A stretch of 64,000 nt of DNA from DATAFF01 sp036265615 (GCA_036265615.1 DATAOT010000122.1:14254-78253); one strand, 5' to 3'. Positions 9,518 through 17,990 are shown, counted from the stretch's first letter. Notes: generated by a model not told the origin, from the sequence alone. A program made the numbers and translations.

Positions 9518-10696
9518 ATGAAGATAGATGCAATCGATGCCTTCTACCTGTCGATGCCGAAGATCACCGCGGAAGCCGATGGCAGCCAGGACGCGCTGGT
9601 GATGCGGGTCCGCTGCGGCCGGCACACCGGATGGGGAGAGTGCGAGGCATCCCCTCTCCCCTCGATTGCCGCCCTGGTCGCGCCGATGTCGCATGGCGCC
9701 TGCCGCGGCGTCGGCCAGGTGGTGCTCGGCGAAAGGCTCGAAGACCCGGCCGATATTCCGAGAATCGCCGGCCGCGTGCGGTATGAATGCATGGATCTGC
9801 TGCAGGCACCCCATGCATTCTCCGGGATCGAGGCGGCGCTCTGGGATGTCCTCGGCAAGGCCCGAAGCGAGCCGGTCTGGCGGCTTCTCGGCTTTCAGCA
9901 ATCCTTCGGAAAATCGCCTTATGCCTCGCAGCTCTTCGGCGACACCCCGCAGGACACGCTGGAGCGCGGGCAAGCTGCCGCGGCTGCCGGCTACCGCGCC
10001 ATGAAGTTCGGCTGGGGGCCGTTCGGCAAGGGCGAGCTCGGCGCCGATGTCGATCAGCTGATGGCGGCGCGGGAGGGGATCGGACCGGATGCGACACTGC
10101 TCGTCGATGCCGGGCAGATCTTCGGGGAGGATGTGGCGGCGGCGGCTCGCCGGCTGCCGGCGCTCGAGGAGGCGGGGGCGCTGTGGCTCGAGGAGCCCTT
10201 CGCGGGTCATGCGCTCGCCGCCCATGCCTCGCTCGCCGCCGTCTCGCCAAAGGTCGGCCTGGCCGGCGGCGAAGCGGCCCATAACGAGCTGATGGCGCGC
10301 AATCTCATCGACTTCGGCCAGGTCCGCTTCGTGCAGATCGATTGCGGACGCATCGGCGGCATCGGCCCGGCACACGCGGTGGCATCGCATGCCGTCAAAA
10401 AGGGCATAAGCTATGTCAACCACACCTACACGTCGCATCTGGCGCTCAGCCAGTCGCTGCAACCCTATGCCGGCCTGGCGAGCCATGGCCTCGCGGAATA
10501 TCCGGTAACCCTGAAGCCGCTCGCACACGAGTTGACCGTCCAGCATCTCGATCGCGACAGCCATGGCGAGATCCGGGCGCCGGATGCCGTCGGCCTCGGC
10601 ATCGATGTCGATTTGAAGGCCGTCGGCAGATATCTCGTCGAGACCGAGATCGCGGTCAAAGGACGGGTGGTCTACCGCACGCCCGCTCTCGACTGA
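9518..10696 (+). CDS. Enolase-superfamily (mandelate racemase/muconate-lactonizing) enzyme
   Basis: A 392-residue member of the enolase superfamily, which abstract a proton alpha to a carboxylate using Mg2+ in the cytoplasm. Apparent metal ligands lie in LLVDAG, LWLEEP and GGEAAHN (Asp, Glu, Glu). A basic residue occurs in RAMKFGWG, and a VNHTYTSH segment supplies a candidate catalytic histidine, so the active site looks complete. The start is the ATG at 9518, preceded by GGAG; a TTG at 9506 is also open. It is the first gene of an operon with an ABC importer, which suggests a sugar acid or amino-acid derivative substrate (dehydratase or racemase). Confidence 0.85.
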   Translation: MKIDAIDAFYLSMPKITAEADGSQDALVMRVRCGRHTGWGECEASPLPSIAALVAPMSHGACRGVGQVVLGERLEDPADIPRIAGRVRYECMDLLQAPHAFSGIEAALWDVLGKARSEPVWRLLGFQQSFGKSPYASQLFGDTPQDTLERGQAAAAAGYRAMKFGWGPFGKGELGADVDQLMAAREGIGPDATLLVDAGQIFGEDVAAAARRLPALEEAGALWLEEPFAGHALAAHASLAAVSPKVGLAGGEAAHNELMARNLIDFGQVRFVQIDCGRIGGIGPAHAVASHAVKKGISYVNHTYTSHLALSQSLQPYAGLASHGLAEYPVTLKPLAHELTVQHLDRDSHGEIRAPDAVGLGIDVDLKAVGRYLVETEIAVKGRVVYRTPALD

Positions 10697-10750
10697 AGCC
10701 GGCAAAAGTATAGAGTCCCGCTCGATAACAAAAACCCAAGGGAGGGAAAC

Positions 10751-11584
10751 ATGAAGTTTGCCACATTGATCCGCAGCGCCGTGCTCGCCGCGGTGATGCT
10801 CGGCGCCGGAACGGCACTGGCCGGCTCCGAGGTGCCTGCCCCCGGTCAAAGCCCCAAGATCGATGCCATCAAGCAGCGCGGCGTGCTCAAGGTGGCGGCG
10901 ATCGGCGAGTTTCCCTGGCTGCCGGAAAACACGAGCGGCAGCGGCCCGCAATTTTCCGGCCCCGCCTGGGTGCTGGCCGAGGAATATGCCAAGCGGCTCG
11001 GGGTGAAGCTCGAAGTTGTGCCGGTCAGCCACGAGACGAAGGTGCCGATTCTCGCGACCGGCGAAGCCGACATCTCGATTGCGCCGCTCTCGGTGACCCC
11101 GAAGCGCCAGGAAGTGGCGAATTTCGTGGTCTATTCGCATTCGAGCCTCTGCATGTTCGGGCTCGCCGACAATCCCAAGCTCAAGGATGCGAAGACCGTC
11201 GACGACCTCAACCGCGAAGACATCACCATCGCCTATTTCACCGGCACGCCGCCCGAAACCTGGGCACCGACCCGCTTTCCCAAGGCGAAGCTCAAAGGCG
11301 TGACTGGGTCCGGGGCCAATGCGCCGATCGAGGAGATCATGGCCAAGCGGGCCGACATCGCCAGCATCGACAATGTCGCCTGGCCGCAGCTTCAGAAGCA
11401 GGTGCCCGGGCTCAAATCATTCCCGCCCGGCGACGAATGCCTGCAGAGCAAGGAGATGGCAACGGAAGTCGGGCTGGCGGTCGACAAGAAGGACACCGTC
11501 TTCCATGACTGGCTACAGTCGGTCTATGAGGAGATCAAGGACAAGGTCACGGCCGAGGAGATGCGGCTGCTGAAGGGGCAGTAG
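10751..11584 (+). CDS. Polar amino-acid type ABC transporter, periplasmic binding protein
   Basis: A 277-residue family-3 solute-binding protein. It has a cleavable signal peptide (about residues 1-24, ending in TALA) and the usual start of the mature fold, DAIKQRGVLKVAA. GEADISIAPLSVTPKRQE is a typical ligand-pocket segment of amino-acid binding proteins. The ATG follows a strong GGGAGG site. The protein captures the substrate in the periplasm for the two permeases and ATPase encoded downstream. The ligand is not predictable by eye. A large folded repeat separates it from the permease genes, which may let this gene be expressed more strongly. Confidence 0.87.
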   Translation: MKFATLIRSAVLAAVMLGAGTALAGSEVPAPGQSPKIDAIKQRGVLKVAAIGEFPWLPENTSGSGPQFSGPAWVLAEEYAKRLGVKLEVVPVSHETKVPILATGEADISIAPLSVTPKRQEVANFVVYSHSSLCMFGLADNPKLKDAKTVDDLNREDITIAYFTGTPPETWAPTRFPKAKLKGVTGSGANAPIEEIMAKRADIASIDNVAWPQLQKQVPGLKSFPPGDECLQSKEMATEVGLAVDKKDTVFHDWLQSVYEEIKDKVTAEEMRLLKGQ

Positions 11585-11605
11585 CTGGCGCCCAAGGTGC
11601 TTCAG

Positions 11606-11708
11606 CCCCCCACCCGGCTCGCTTCGCTCGCCTGCCCTCCCCACGAGGGGGAGGGTGAAGGGCGAACTCTCCCCTCCCCCGACGTGGGGAGGGGTCGGGG
11701 GTGGGGGG
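11606..11708. repeat. GC-rich intergenic palindromic element with two inner hairpins
   Basis: Outer arms CCCCCCACCC (11606-11615) and GGGTGGGGGG (11699-11708) are exact reverse complements. They enclose two hairpins: CCCTCCCC/GGGGAGGG (11635-11642 with 11648-11655) and CCCCTCCCC/GGGGAGGGG (11671-11679 with 11686-11694). The element sits inside the ABC operon, after the binding-protein stop and before the first permease. It resembles the GC-rich intergenic palindromes common in Hyphomicrobiales. No run of T follows, so it is not a standard terminator, but it could stabilise the upstream mRNA or weaken read-through. Confidence 0.7.
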
Positions 11709-11739
11709 ATCCGTCCCCTCCGCTCTCTGCCGCACTGCC

Positions 11740-12405
11740 TTGAACATCACCCTCAAGCCGATCATCGACAGCTGGCCGTTCCTGCTCAAGGCGCTGTGGG
11801 TTACCGTGTCGCTCAGCGTTGCCTCGATGCTGCTCGGGCTTGTCATCGGCATCGTCGTCGGGACGCTCAGGACCTATGGCGGACGGCTCGTCAACGCGGT
11901 GCTCGGCTTCTATGTCGACACCATGCGATCGATCCCTCTGCTCGTCGTTCTGGTGTGGACCTTCTTCGCGTTTCCGCTGGTGGTCGGGCGCTCGCTCGAT
12001 GCGATGACAGCCGGCATCATCGGCCTCGGCGTCCATCTCGGCGCTTATGTCGCCGAGACGATCCGGGCCGGTCTCACCTCGGTCCGGCGCAACCAGATGC
12101 AGGCGGGGCTTGCGCTCGGCATGAGCCGGCTGCAGGCGATCCGCACCATCGTGCTGCCGCAGGCGCTGATCCGCATGATGCCGGCGCTCGGCTCGCTGTT
12201 CGTCATCGCCATCAAGGACAGCGCCATCGCCTCGGTCATCGCGGTGCCGGAGCTCCTGCGTCAAACCCAGATCGTCGCCGGCAAGACCTACCGCCCGTTC
12301 GAGCTCTATACGGCAGCGATGATCGTCTATTTCCTGCTGTGCTATCCGGTGGCACGGCTGGTCGACCGGGTTTATCGGCGGCTTCAGCATCTCGGCTCGT
12401 CATGA
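11740..12405 (+). CDS. Polar amino-acid type ABC transporter permease 1
   Basis: About 221 residues, an inner-membrane permease of the HisMQ type with several hydrophobic segments. The EAA-type loop reads GLALGMSRLQAIRTIVLPQA, which contacts the ATPase. A TTG at 11740 is chosen because it lies after the folded repeat; a GTG at 11701 would start inside that repeat. Neither has a clear ribosome site. The stop overlaps the next permease start (ATGA). Confidence 0.85.
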   Translation: MNITLKPIIDSWPFLLKALWVTVSLSVASMLLGLVIGIVVGTLRTYGGRLVNAVLGFYVDTMRSIPLLVVLVWTFFAFPLVVGRSLDAMTAGIIGLGVHLGAYVAETIRAGLTSVRRNQMQAGLALGMSRLQAIRTIVLPQALIRMMPALGSLFVIAIKDSAIASVIAVPELLRQTQIVAGKTYRPFELYTAAMIVYFLLCYPVARLVDRVYRRLQHLGSS

Positions 12406-13061
12406 CCTTCGACTGGACCGTGGTGTGGGACAACCTTCCGCGTCTGCTGGAAGGCGCCTGGATGACCATTTGGCTCACCGTGGTGACAATGGCGCTGGCG
12501 CTGCCTGGCGGGCTTGTCCTGGCGCTGCTCCGCCTGTCGCCGCTCTGGCTCGTGAGCGCGCCCGCGACGGCATTCGTCGAGTTCTTCCGGGCGACGCCGC
12601 TGATCCTGCAGATCTACTGGGCCTATTACGTCCTGCCGGCCTATTTCGACGTCCAGCTGTCGCAGCTCAGCACCGCCATCGTCGGGCTCAGCTGCAACAT
12701 ATCGGCCTTCAACTCCGAGACCTTTCGTGCCGGCATCGTGTCGATCCGCGAGGGCCAATGGAATGCCGGGCTTGCACTCGGCATGAGCCGAACCGAGGTG
12801 TTCATCATGATCATCCTGCCGCAGGCGGTGATGCGTGTGCTGCCGGCGCTCGCCTCGACATGGGTGTCGCTCTTCAAGGACACCTCGCTCGTGTCGATCA
12901 TCTCGGTCGCCGACCTGTCCTACATGGCGCTCAAGGTGCGCTCGGAGACCTACCGCATTCTCGAGGTGCTGACCGCCATGGCGGTGCTCTATTGGCTGAT
13001 GGGCTATCCGCAGGCCAAGATCGTCGACTGGATCCATCGCCGCTGGAAGGTGGTCGAATGA
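12402..13061 (+). CDS. Polar amino-acid type ABC transporter permease 2
   Basis: A 219-residue second permease of the same importer. It has a hydrophobic N-terminal segment, FFRATPLILQIYWAYY and the EAA loop GLALGMSRTEVFIMIILPQA. The two permeases should form a heterodimer in the inner membrane. The ATG at 12402 overlaps the previous stop and its own stop overlaps the ATPase start, so the three genes are translationally coupled. A longer open frame extends upstream through the previous gene but is not coding there. Confidence 0.87.
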   Translation: MTFDWTVVWDNLPRLLEGAWMTIWLTVVTMALALPGGLVLALLRLSPLWLVSAPATAFVEFFRATPLILQIYWAYYVLPAYFDVQLSQLSTAIVGLSCNISAFNSETFRAGIVSIREGQWNAGLALGMSRTEVFIMIILPQAVMRVLPALASTWVSLFKDTSLVSIISVADLSYMALKVRSETYRILEVLTAMAVLYWLMGYPQAKIVDWIHRRWKVVE

Positions 13062-13831
13062 CGGGTGAGCCGATCCTCGCCTTCGAGTCGGTTTCGAAAC
13101 ATTACGGCACGATCGTCGCGCTCGACCGGGTGTCGCTCGCCATCAACCGCGGCGAGGTCGTGTGCCTCATCGGTCCGTCCGGCTCCGGGAAGTCGACGCT
13201 GCTGCGCTGCGCCAATGCGCTCGAAAGCCTCGATCACGGGCGGGTGCTGTTCGAGGGCCGGCCGGTCCTGGCGTCGCAGCCGCGGGCGGCCCAGAAAGTG
13301 CGGCGCCGCATGGGCATGGTGTTCCAGAATTTCGAGTTGTTCCCGCATCTGACCGTCACCCGCAACATCACCATCGGACCAAGCACCGTGCTCAGGCTCG
13401 TGCGTCCTGCGGCGGAAGAACGAGCGCGACGGCTGCTTGCCAAGGTCGGGTTGAGCGACAAGGCCGACGTCCATCCGGCGGCGCTGTCGGGGGGCCAGCA
13501 GCAGCGGGTGGCGATCGCCAGGGCATTGGCCATGGAGCCGGCGCTGATGCTCTTCGACGAGCCGACATCGGCGCTCGATCCCGAGACGATCGGAGAGGTC
13601 CTGAGCGTCATGAAGGCGCTCGCGGATGAGGGAATGACCATGCTGGTGGTGACCCATGAGATGGACTTCGCACGGCGGGTGGCCGACAGGGTGATCGTGT
13701 TCGATCGCGGCCGGGTGATCGAGGAGGGGCCGCCACGCCAGATCTTCGAAGCGGCGAAGGTGGCGCGGACACGCGATTTTCTCAGTCACCTCGGCTGGCA
13801 CGGCGAATCGGCTCTCAGCAGCAGCAAGTGA
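13058..13831 (+). CDS. Polar amino-acid type ABC transporter ATP-binding protein
   Basis: A 257-residue ABC ATPase that powers the importer from the cytoplasmic face. Walker A is GPSGSGKST (residues 39-47), the signature LSGGQQQR, Walker B LMLFDEPTSALD and the switch histidine lies in VVTHEMDFA. The pattern is that of HisP/GlnQ-type subunits. It starts with an ATGA overlap with permease 2 and ends with an overlap with the second enolase-superfamily gene, so the operon continues downstream. Confidence 0.92.
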   Translation: MTGEPILAFESVSKHYGTIVALDRVSLAINRGEVVCLIGPSGSGKSTLLRCANALESLDHGRVLFEGRPVLASQPRAAQKVRRRMGMVFQNFELFPHLTVTRNITIGPSTVLRLVRPAAEERARRLLAKVGLSDKADVHPAALSGGQQQRVAIARALAMEPALMLFDEPTSALDPETIGEVLSVMKALADEGMTMLVVTHEMDFARRVADRVIVFDRGRVIEEGPPRQIFEAAKVARTRDFLSHLGWHGESALSSSK

Positions 13832-14964
13832 TGGATCAGGCAATGCAGCACCACATCGTCGATCGTGCCGAAGTGTTCCTCGTCGGGCCGGATGTCGAAC
13901 GCTACACCTGGGCGGAGGGGATGAGCGATCAGTACATGGTCAACATCATCCTCAGGCTGACGGCCAAGAGCGGCCTGCAAGGGATTGCCGGCGCCGCCAT
14001 GATCACCCCGCATGGCTTCGACCGCTCGGTCGGCGAGGCGCTCAGGGCGGTGCTCCCCGACATCATCGGCACCTCGCCGGCGCATCGCGAGGCGCTGTGG
14101 CATCGCTTACGCAATCTCGGGACACCGATGGTGCCGCAGGCCCATTCGCTGATCGACATCGCGCTGTGGGACATGGCAGCGCGCCATGCCGCCCTACCGC
14201 TCTATCAGCTGCTCGGCGGCGCCCGCGACCAGATCCTGTCCTACGCCTCGACGCCGCTGCTTGCCGACGACCGGGCTTACATCGACTATGTCGAGGCACG
14301 GGCCCAGGAGGGCTTCAAGGCCGTCAAGTTCCACTGCTGGTGCGTGCCGCGGCGCGACCTTCAGATGTGCGAGGCGGTCCATCGGCAGTTTGCCGGGCGC
14401 GACATGGCGCTGATGCTCGATGCCGAGCAGCGCTACGATCTCGGCGGCGCGATCATGGTGGCACGGCGGCTCGGCGAGATGGGTTTCCGCTGGTTCGAGG
14501 CGCCGCTCCCCGATACCGACATCGAAGGCTACCGCACCATCCGGCAGTCAAGCACCGTACCAGTGATTGCTGCCGGCAACACCTGGCTTGACCTCCAAAT
14601 GCTGTTGCAGGCGCTCGAGCGCGGCGCCTGGAGCGCGCTGCGCGTCGATGCCACCATCTGCGGCGGCATCACACCAATCCGCAAGGTGATGGCGCTGGCG
14701 GAAGCCTTCGGCATGACGGTCGAAATCCAATGCTGGGGTTACACGCTGACGCAGGCGGCCAACCTCCATGTGATGCTCGCCCATCGCAACTGCGATTATT
14801 TCGAGCAGCCGGTGCCCTACCCTGCCTTCGAGTTTGGTGCGAAAAACGCAATCCGCACCGACGGGCAAGGCTTTGTGCATGCGCCGCCGGGCCCGGGACT
14901 CGGCATCGATCTCGACTGGCCGGCGATCGAAAGCGCGGCCATCATGAAGTACGAGGTCCGTTGA
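13831..14964 (+). CDS. Atypical enolase-superfamily (mandelate racemase-like) protein
   Basis: About 377 residues with the enolase-superfamily barrel. A KxH motif (AVKFHCW) and two acidic metal-ligand candidates (LMLDAEQ, WFEAPLP) are visible. The place where mandelate racemase has its third ligand in a GENW motif here reads AAGNTW, with no acidic residue. The usual catalytic His strand reads VEIQCWG. The chemistry may therefore differ from the classical racemase or dehydratase. The ATG at 13831 is used; a GTG at 13828 overlaps the ATPase stop. It shares an operon with the importer and an SDR. Confidence 0.82.
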   Translation: MDQAMQHHIVDRAEVFLVGPDVERYTWAEGMSDQYMVNIILRLTAKSGLQGIAGAAMITPHGFDRSVGEALRAVLPDIIGTSPAHREALWHRLRNLGTPMVPQAHSLIDIALWDMAARHAALPLYQLLGGARDQILSYASTPLLADDRAYIDYVEARAQEGFKAVKFHCWCVPRRDLQMCEAVHRQFAGRDMALMLDAEQRYDLGGAIMVARRLGEMGFRWFEAPLPDTDIEGYRTIRQSSTVPVIAAGNTWLDLQMLLQALERGAWSALRVDATICGGITPIRKVMALAEAFGMTVEIQCWGYTLTQAANLHVMLAHRNCDYFEQPVPYPAFEFGAKNAIRTDGQGFVHAPPGPGLGIDLDWPAIESAAIMKYEVR

Positions 14965-14976
14965 AGGAGGGATGCG

Positions 14977-15744
14977 ATGGCAGGACGGCTCGCCGGCAAG
15001 AGGGCGCTGGTCTATGGCGGTGGCACGGGCATCGGTTTTGCCTGCGCTCAAGCGATGGCCGAGGAAGGGGCAGCGGTGTTCCTGTCGGGGCGCCGCCGGG
15101 GCGTGCTCGAGGACTCGGTCAAGAAGCTGACCGAAAAGGGCTTCAAGGCCGGCATGGCGGCAGGGGATGCGACCAGGGTCGAGGATGTGCAACGGGTGAC
15201 TGCCGAATCGGTGCGGTTCCTGGGTGGGCTCGATACGCTGGTGGTGTCGGCGGGGGCCGCCGGACGCACGACGGTGTTCGACACCGAGCCCGAGGAATTT
15301 CAGCGCATCATGGACAACACGCTGAGGCCGGCGTTCCTGGCGGTGCGCTATGCGGTGAGCCATCTGCTCGAGGCAGGCCAGGCCTCGGTCATACTCATTT
15401 CCTCGACCTTCGGTCTCGTCGGGGTCAAGGAGCGGCTTGCCTATTGCGGCGCCAAGGCCGGAGTCATCGGGATGGCGAAGGCGATGGCGATGGACCTCGC
15501 CGACCGCGGGGTCAGGGTCAATGCCATCTGCCCTGGCTTTGTCGAGACCGAGCTGCCGCTGTCGGTCGCTGCCAAGGAACCGGACCCGGAGGCCTGGCTC
15601 CAATCGCGGCGGGCCATGCACCCGATACCGCGCTCCGGAACCCTTCCCGAGATGGGGGCGCTTGCGGTCTATCTGGCGAGCGATCTCGCCGGCTTCGTCA
15701 CCGGCCAGGCAATCGCCATCGACGGCGGTTTCTCGGCCCGCTAA
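14977..15744 (+). CDS. Short-chain dehydrogenase/reductase closing the importer operon
   Basis: A 255-residue SDR, expected to be a cytoplasmic NAD(P)-dependent alcohol/ketone oxidoreductase. GGGTGIG is the cofactor motif. It is followed by VSAGA where NNAG is usual, a serine-rich ISSTFG segment and YCGAK, in which the Tyr and Lys are at the catalytic spacing. It ends with IDGGFS as usual. The ATG follows AAGGAGG. It is the last gene of the cassette and is followed by a strong terminator. It probably oxidises a hydroxyl produced or exposed by the enolase-superfamily enzymes, but that is inference. Confidence 0.86.
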   Translation: MAGRLAGKRALVYGGGTGIGFACAQAMAEEGAAVFLSGRRRGVLEDSVKKLTEKGFKAGMAAGDATRVEDVQRVTAESVRFLGGLDTLVVSAGAAGRTTVFDTEPEEFQRIMDNTLRPAFLAVRYAVSHLLEAGQASVILISSTFGLVGVKERLAYCGAKAGVIGMAKAMAMDLADRGVRVNAICPGFVETELPLSVAAKEPDPEAWLQSRRAMHPIPRSGTLPEMGALAVYLASDLAGFVTGQAIAIDGGFSAR

Positions 15745-15770
15745 CCCCGGGTCAGGGGAGCGCCAAAGAG

Positions 15771-15801
15771 AAAGCGCCCGGCGGACATGGCCGGGCGCTT
15801 T
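15771..15801 (+). terminator. Strong intrinsic terminator after the SDR gene
   Basis: A perfect 12-base stem (AAAGCGCCCGGC at 15771-15782 with its complement at 15790-15801) encloses a seven-base loop and ends in TTTGTT. It is symmetrical (A-rich before, T-rich after), so it may also stop transcripts arriving from the right. Confidence 0.85.
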
Positions 15802-15821
15802 GTTGGAACGACGTCAGCGAC

Positions 15822-16508
15822 TTACGGGCCGTAGGGGCTCACGCATTCGAGGACATCGCCGCCATAGCTCACGAAGGTGTTGTTGGCGGGGTTGTAGCTC
15901 CGATAGTGATTAACGCACCACTGGACGTGAGCATCCCCGTAGGCGCCGCCGACATAAGCCGTGTCATAGGTCCACCACGGCTCGTCATACCACCAGCCGT
16001 TGTAGAAATAGATGAACGCGCCGTTGCGGAAACGGAAGCGCCGATGATCACCATCGTCGAAACGCGCATGGCGACGGTCGAAGCGATCGGATCGGTCGAA
16101 CCTGGCACGGTCGCCGTGGAGACGGTCGAAGCGATCGGATCGGTCGAACCTGGCACGGTCACCGCGGAATCGCTCGCGCCGAAAGTCGCCACCGTTCGGC
16201 TGCGCCAGGGCGTGCGTCCTGGGGTAGTCGCCGCCATGGCGCATGTAGAAGCGGTTTCCGCCCATGTCGGAGCGGTACATGCGCCCGCCCTCGCCCATGC
16301 TCATATGGCTCGGACCAGACATGTGACTCGGACCGGCCATGCGAGGATAGAAGGTCGCGCCGCCGCCGCCGCTGAAGCTGTGGCCGCCGGACATCTGCGG
16401 GCCACCGCCACCACCGCCTCCTCCTCCTCGAGGACCTGCCAAGGCCGGCGAGGCGGCGAGTCCGCCCAGAACGCCGGCCAACAGCAATATTTTCATCGTT
16501 CGTAGCAT
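15822..16508 (-). CDS. Secreted BA14K-like protein with Asp/Arg/Phe tandem repeats
   Basis: About 228 residues. A signal peptide ends in SPALAG, followed by a poly-glycine run and a Gly/Met/Ser-rich segment. Next come two copies of a 16-residue charged repeat (DRARFDRSDRFDR core), a WYDEPWW aromatic patch, and a C-terminal domain with WCVNHYRSYNP and a late Cys. That last pattern matches the BA14K family, small surface or periplasmic lectin-like proteins of Brucella and relatives. The ATG at 16508 has GAGG upstream. Function beyond surface location is unknown. Confidence 0.75.
   Translation of the reverse strand: MLRTMKILLLAGVLGGLAASPALAGPRGGGGGGGGGPQMSGGHSFSGGGGATFYPRMAGPSHMSGPSHMSMGEGGRMYRSDMGGNRFYMRHGGDYPRTHALAQPNGGDFRRERFRGDRARFDRSDRFDRLHGDRARFDRSDRFDRRHARFDDGDHRRFRFRNGAFIYFYNGWWYDEPWWTYDTAYVGGAYGDAHVQWCVNHYRSYNPANNTFVSYGGDVLECVSPYGP
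16073..16160. repeat. 48-base tandem repeat inside the BA14K-like gene
   Basis: Two in-frame copies with a 48-base period, at 16073-16120 and from 16121. About 40 bases are identical at the start of each unit. They encode the two Asp/Arg/Phe-rich 16-residue repeats, and the copy number is likely to vary between strains. Confidence 0.8.
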
Positions 16509-16613
16509 CTCGTGATTCCTCAATCTTCACCGATGCCCACGGAACGGCCTCTCAACCGTATGGTTCCGTTATTTCCGATGCGTAAGCGCCGTCGAGTTCT
16601 CGTTGTGTTCCGG

Positions 16614-17543
16614 TCACATGGCGCGATTGCGCTCGGTCTCCACTGCCTCTTTCACCACCCACTCGCGGAACAGGCGGACGAGTTCCTCGTCGGCCCGTCT
16701 TTCGGGGCTGATCACATAATAGGCAAAGCGCGGCGGACCCTTGAGCTCGACTGCGAAGGGCTGAATGAGCCTCCCGGCGGCGAGATCGTCGGCCACCAGG
16801 CTGGTCTCGCCGAGCACCACCCCCTGACCATTGAGGGCTGCCTCTATGGCCAGCGAGGAGTGGCCGAAATGAAGGCCACCCCTATCATCAAAATCGCTTA
16901 CGCCTGCCGCAGCCATCCACATGCGCCAATTCGGCCAGGTGGCGCCCTGGGCGTGCCACTCGACGTGAATGAGGTTGTGGTGGAGGAGATCGCGCGGTTG
17001 GCGCAGCGGCTTCTTTCCGCTCAGCAGCGAGGGGCTGCAAACCGGGAAGACCGTGTCAGTGAACAGGCGGGTAATGTGGAAGCCGGGATAGTCTCCAGAG
17101 CCGAAGCGGATCGCGACATCGACCTCCTCGCGCTCGAAATCGACCGCGGTGATGCCAACCTCGATCCGCACGTCGGTATCGGGCACAAGGCTCAGGAAGC
17201 GATCAAGACGGGGCACCAGCCATTTGGCGGCAATCGACGGTGAGGCCGTCAACCGCAGCTGGCGCTTGTTCTTGAGCTTGCGAATCCGCCCCAGCGCGCC
17301 CCTGAGCACGTCCATGGACTCGCCGACGGCCCGGTGCAGGATCTCGCCCTCTTCGCTCAGGCGCACCTTGCGGCTGGTGCGCAGAAACAGCCGAAATCCA
17401 AACTGAGACTCGAGCTCTCCGATCTGATGGCTGATCGCTGCCGGGGTCACGTTGAGCTCGGCGGCGGCCTGCGTGAAACTCAGATGGCGACCGGCGGATT
17501 CGAACACGCGAAGGGGGCCGAACCCGGGAATGGCTTTCCTCAT
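16614..17543 (-). CDS. LysR-family transcriptional regulator (GcvA-like)
   Basis: A 309-residue LysR-type regulator. The N-terminal winged helix-turn-helix reads LRVFESAGRHLSFTQAAAEL then TPAAISHQIGELE, and a periplasmic-binding-like effector domain follows. The sequence style (FLRTSRKVRLSEEG, RFGSGDYPG) is that of the GcvA group. The ATG at 17543 gives the normal distance to the HTH; longer starts upstream have no family match. It is divergent from a DUF1127 gene. Its target and effector are unknown; no glycine-cleavage gene is adjacent. Confidence 0.87.
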   Translation of the reverse strand: MRKAIPGFGPLRVFESAGRHLSFTQAAAELNVTPAAISHQIGELESQFGFRLFLRTSRKVRLSEEGEILHRAVGESMDVLRGALGRIRKLKNKRQLRLTASPSIAAKWLVPRLDRFLSLVPDTDVRIEVGITAVDFEREEVDVAIRFGSGDYPGFHITRLFTDTVFPVCSPSLLSGKKPLRQPRDLLHHNLIHVEWHAQGATWPNWRMWMAAAGVSDFDDRGGLHFGHSSLAIEAALNGQGVVLGETSLVADDLAAGRLIQPFAVELKGPPRFAYYVISPERRADEELVRLFREWVVKEAVETERNRAM

Positions 17544-17654
17544 GATCTTCAAATCACGCTTGACGATTCGCCAAAAACTCATCGTTTGAGAGCGGTGCCG
17601 ACAAACATTAATTGAATCCATCATGAACCGAAAGCGACCGATTCGAGGCCCAAG

Positions 17655-17882
17655 ATGACCTTCCGCTCCATGCCCACGTCCCTGATGGTTGTGACAACTG
17701 ACGTCGCGACTATCCTGCTCGGAACCCTGTATCTGGCCGGTCGCCGATTGCAGGCGGGATACCAGCTGCGGCAGCTTTCCGACCTGCAGCTCCGCGATAT
17801 CGGGCTGAACCGCTCCGAGGTGACGCCCCACACGCCGTTTCTTCACCGGGAAGTCATGCGCCACGAGCTCGGAAGGCGGTAG
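17655..17882 (+). CDS. DUF1127 small protein
   Basis: A 75-residue protein with a hydrophobic N-terminal half and the DUF1127 (YjiS-like) C-terminal motif LRQLSDLQLRDIGLNRSEV. Such Arg-rich mini-proteins are abundant in alphaproteobacteria. Some bind RNA or affect phosphate and stress responses, but the role of this copy is unknown. It diverges from the LysR gene. Confidence 0.8.
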   Translation: MTFRSMPTSLMVVTTDVATILLGTLYLAGRRLQAGYQLRQLSDLQLRDIGLNRSEVTPHTPFLHREVMRHELGRR

Positions 17883-17990
17883 AAAGAATCTGCCAGACCT
17901 GCCAGACTTGAGGCGCTTTTGAGGAACAACTTTGGGTGTGGTGCATTAGGTTTCCGTCGAGCCTCGCGGCATCGCGGAAGGGAATCATTC

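Noticed and set aside
9476..11140. Long leftward open frame opposite the enolase-superfamily and binding-protein genes
   Set aside because: It lies antisense to two clear genes, starts inside the second and has low-complexity Arg/His-rich translation typical of a shadow frame in GC-rich DNA.
11655..13061. Frame spanning permease 1 and permease 2 of the first amino-acid importer
   Set aside because: The part before 12402 is a shadow of permease 1; the ATG at 12402 overlaps the previous stop in the usual ATGA way.
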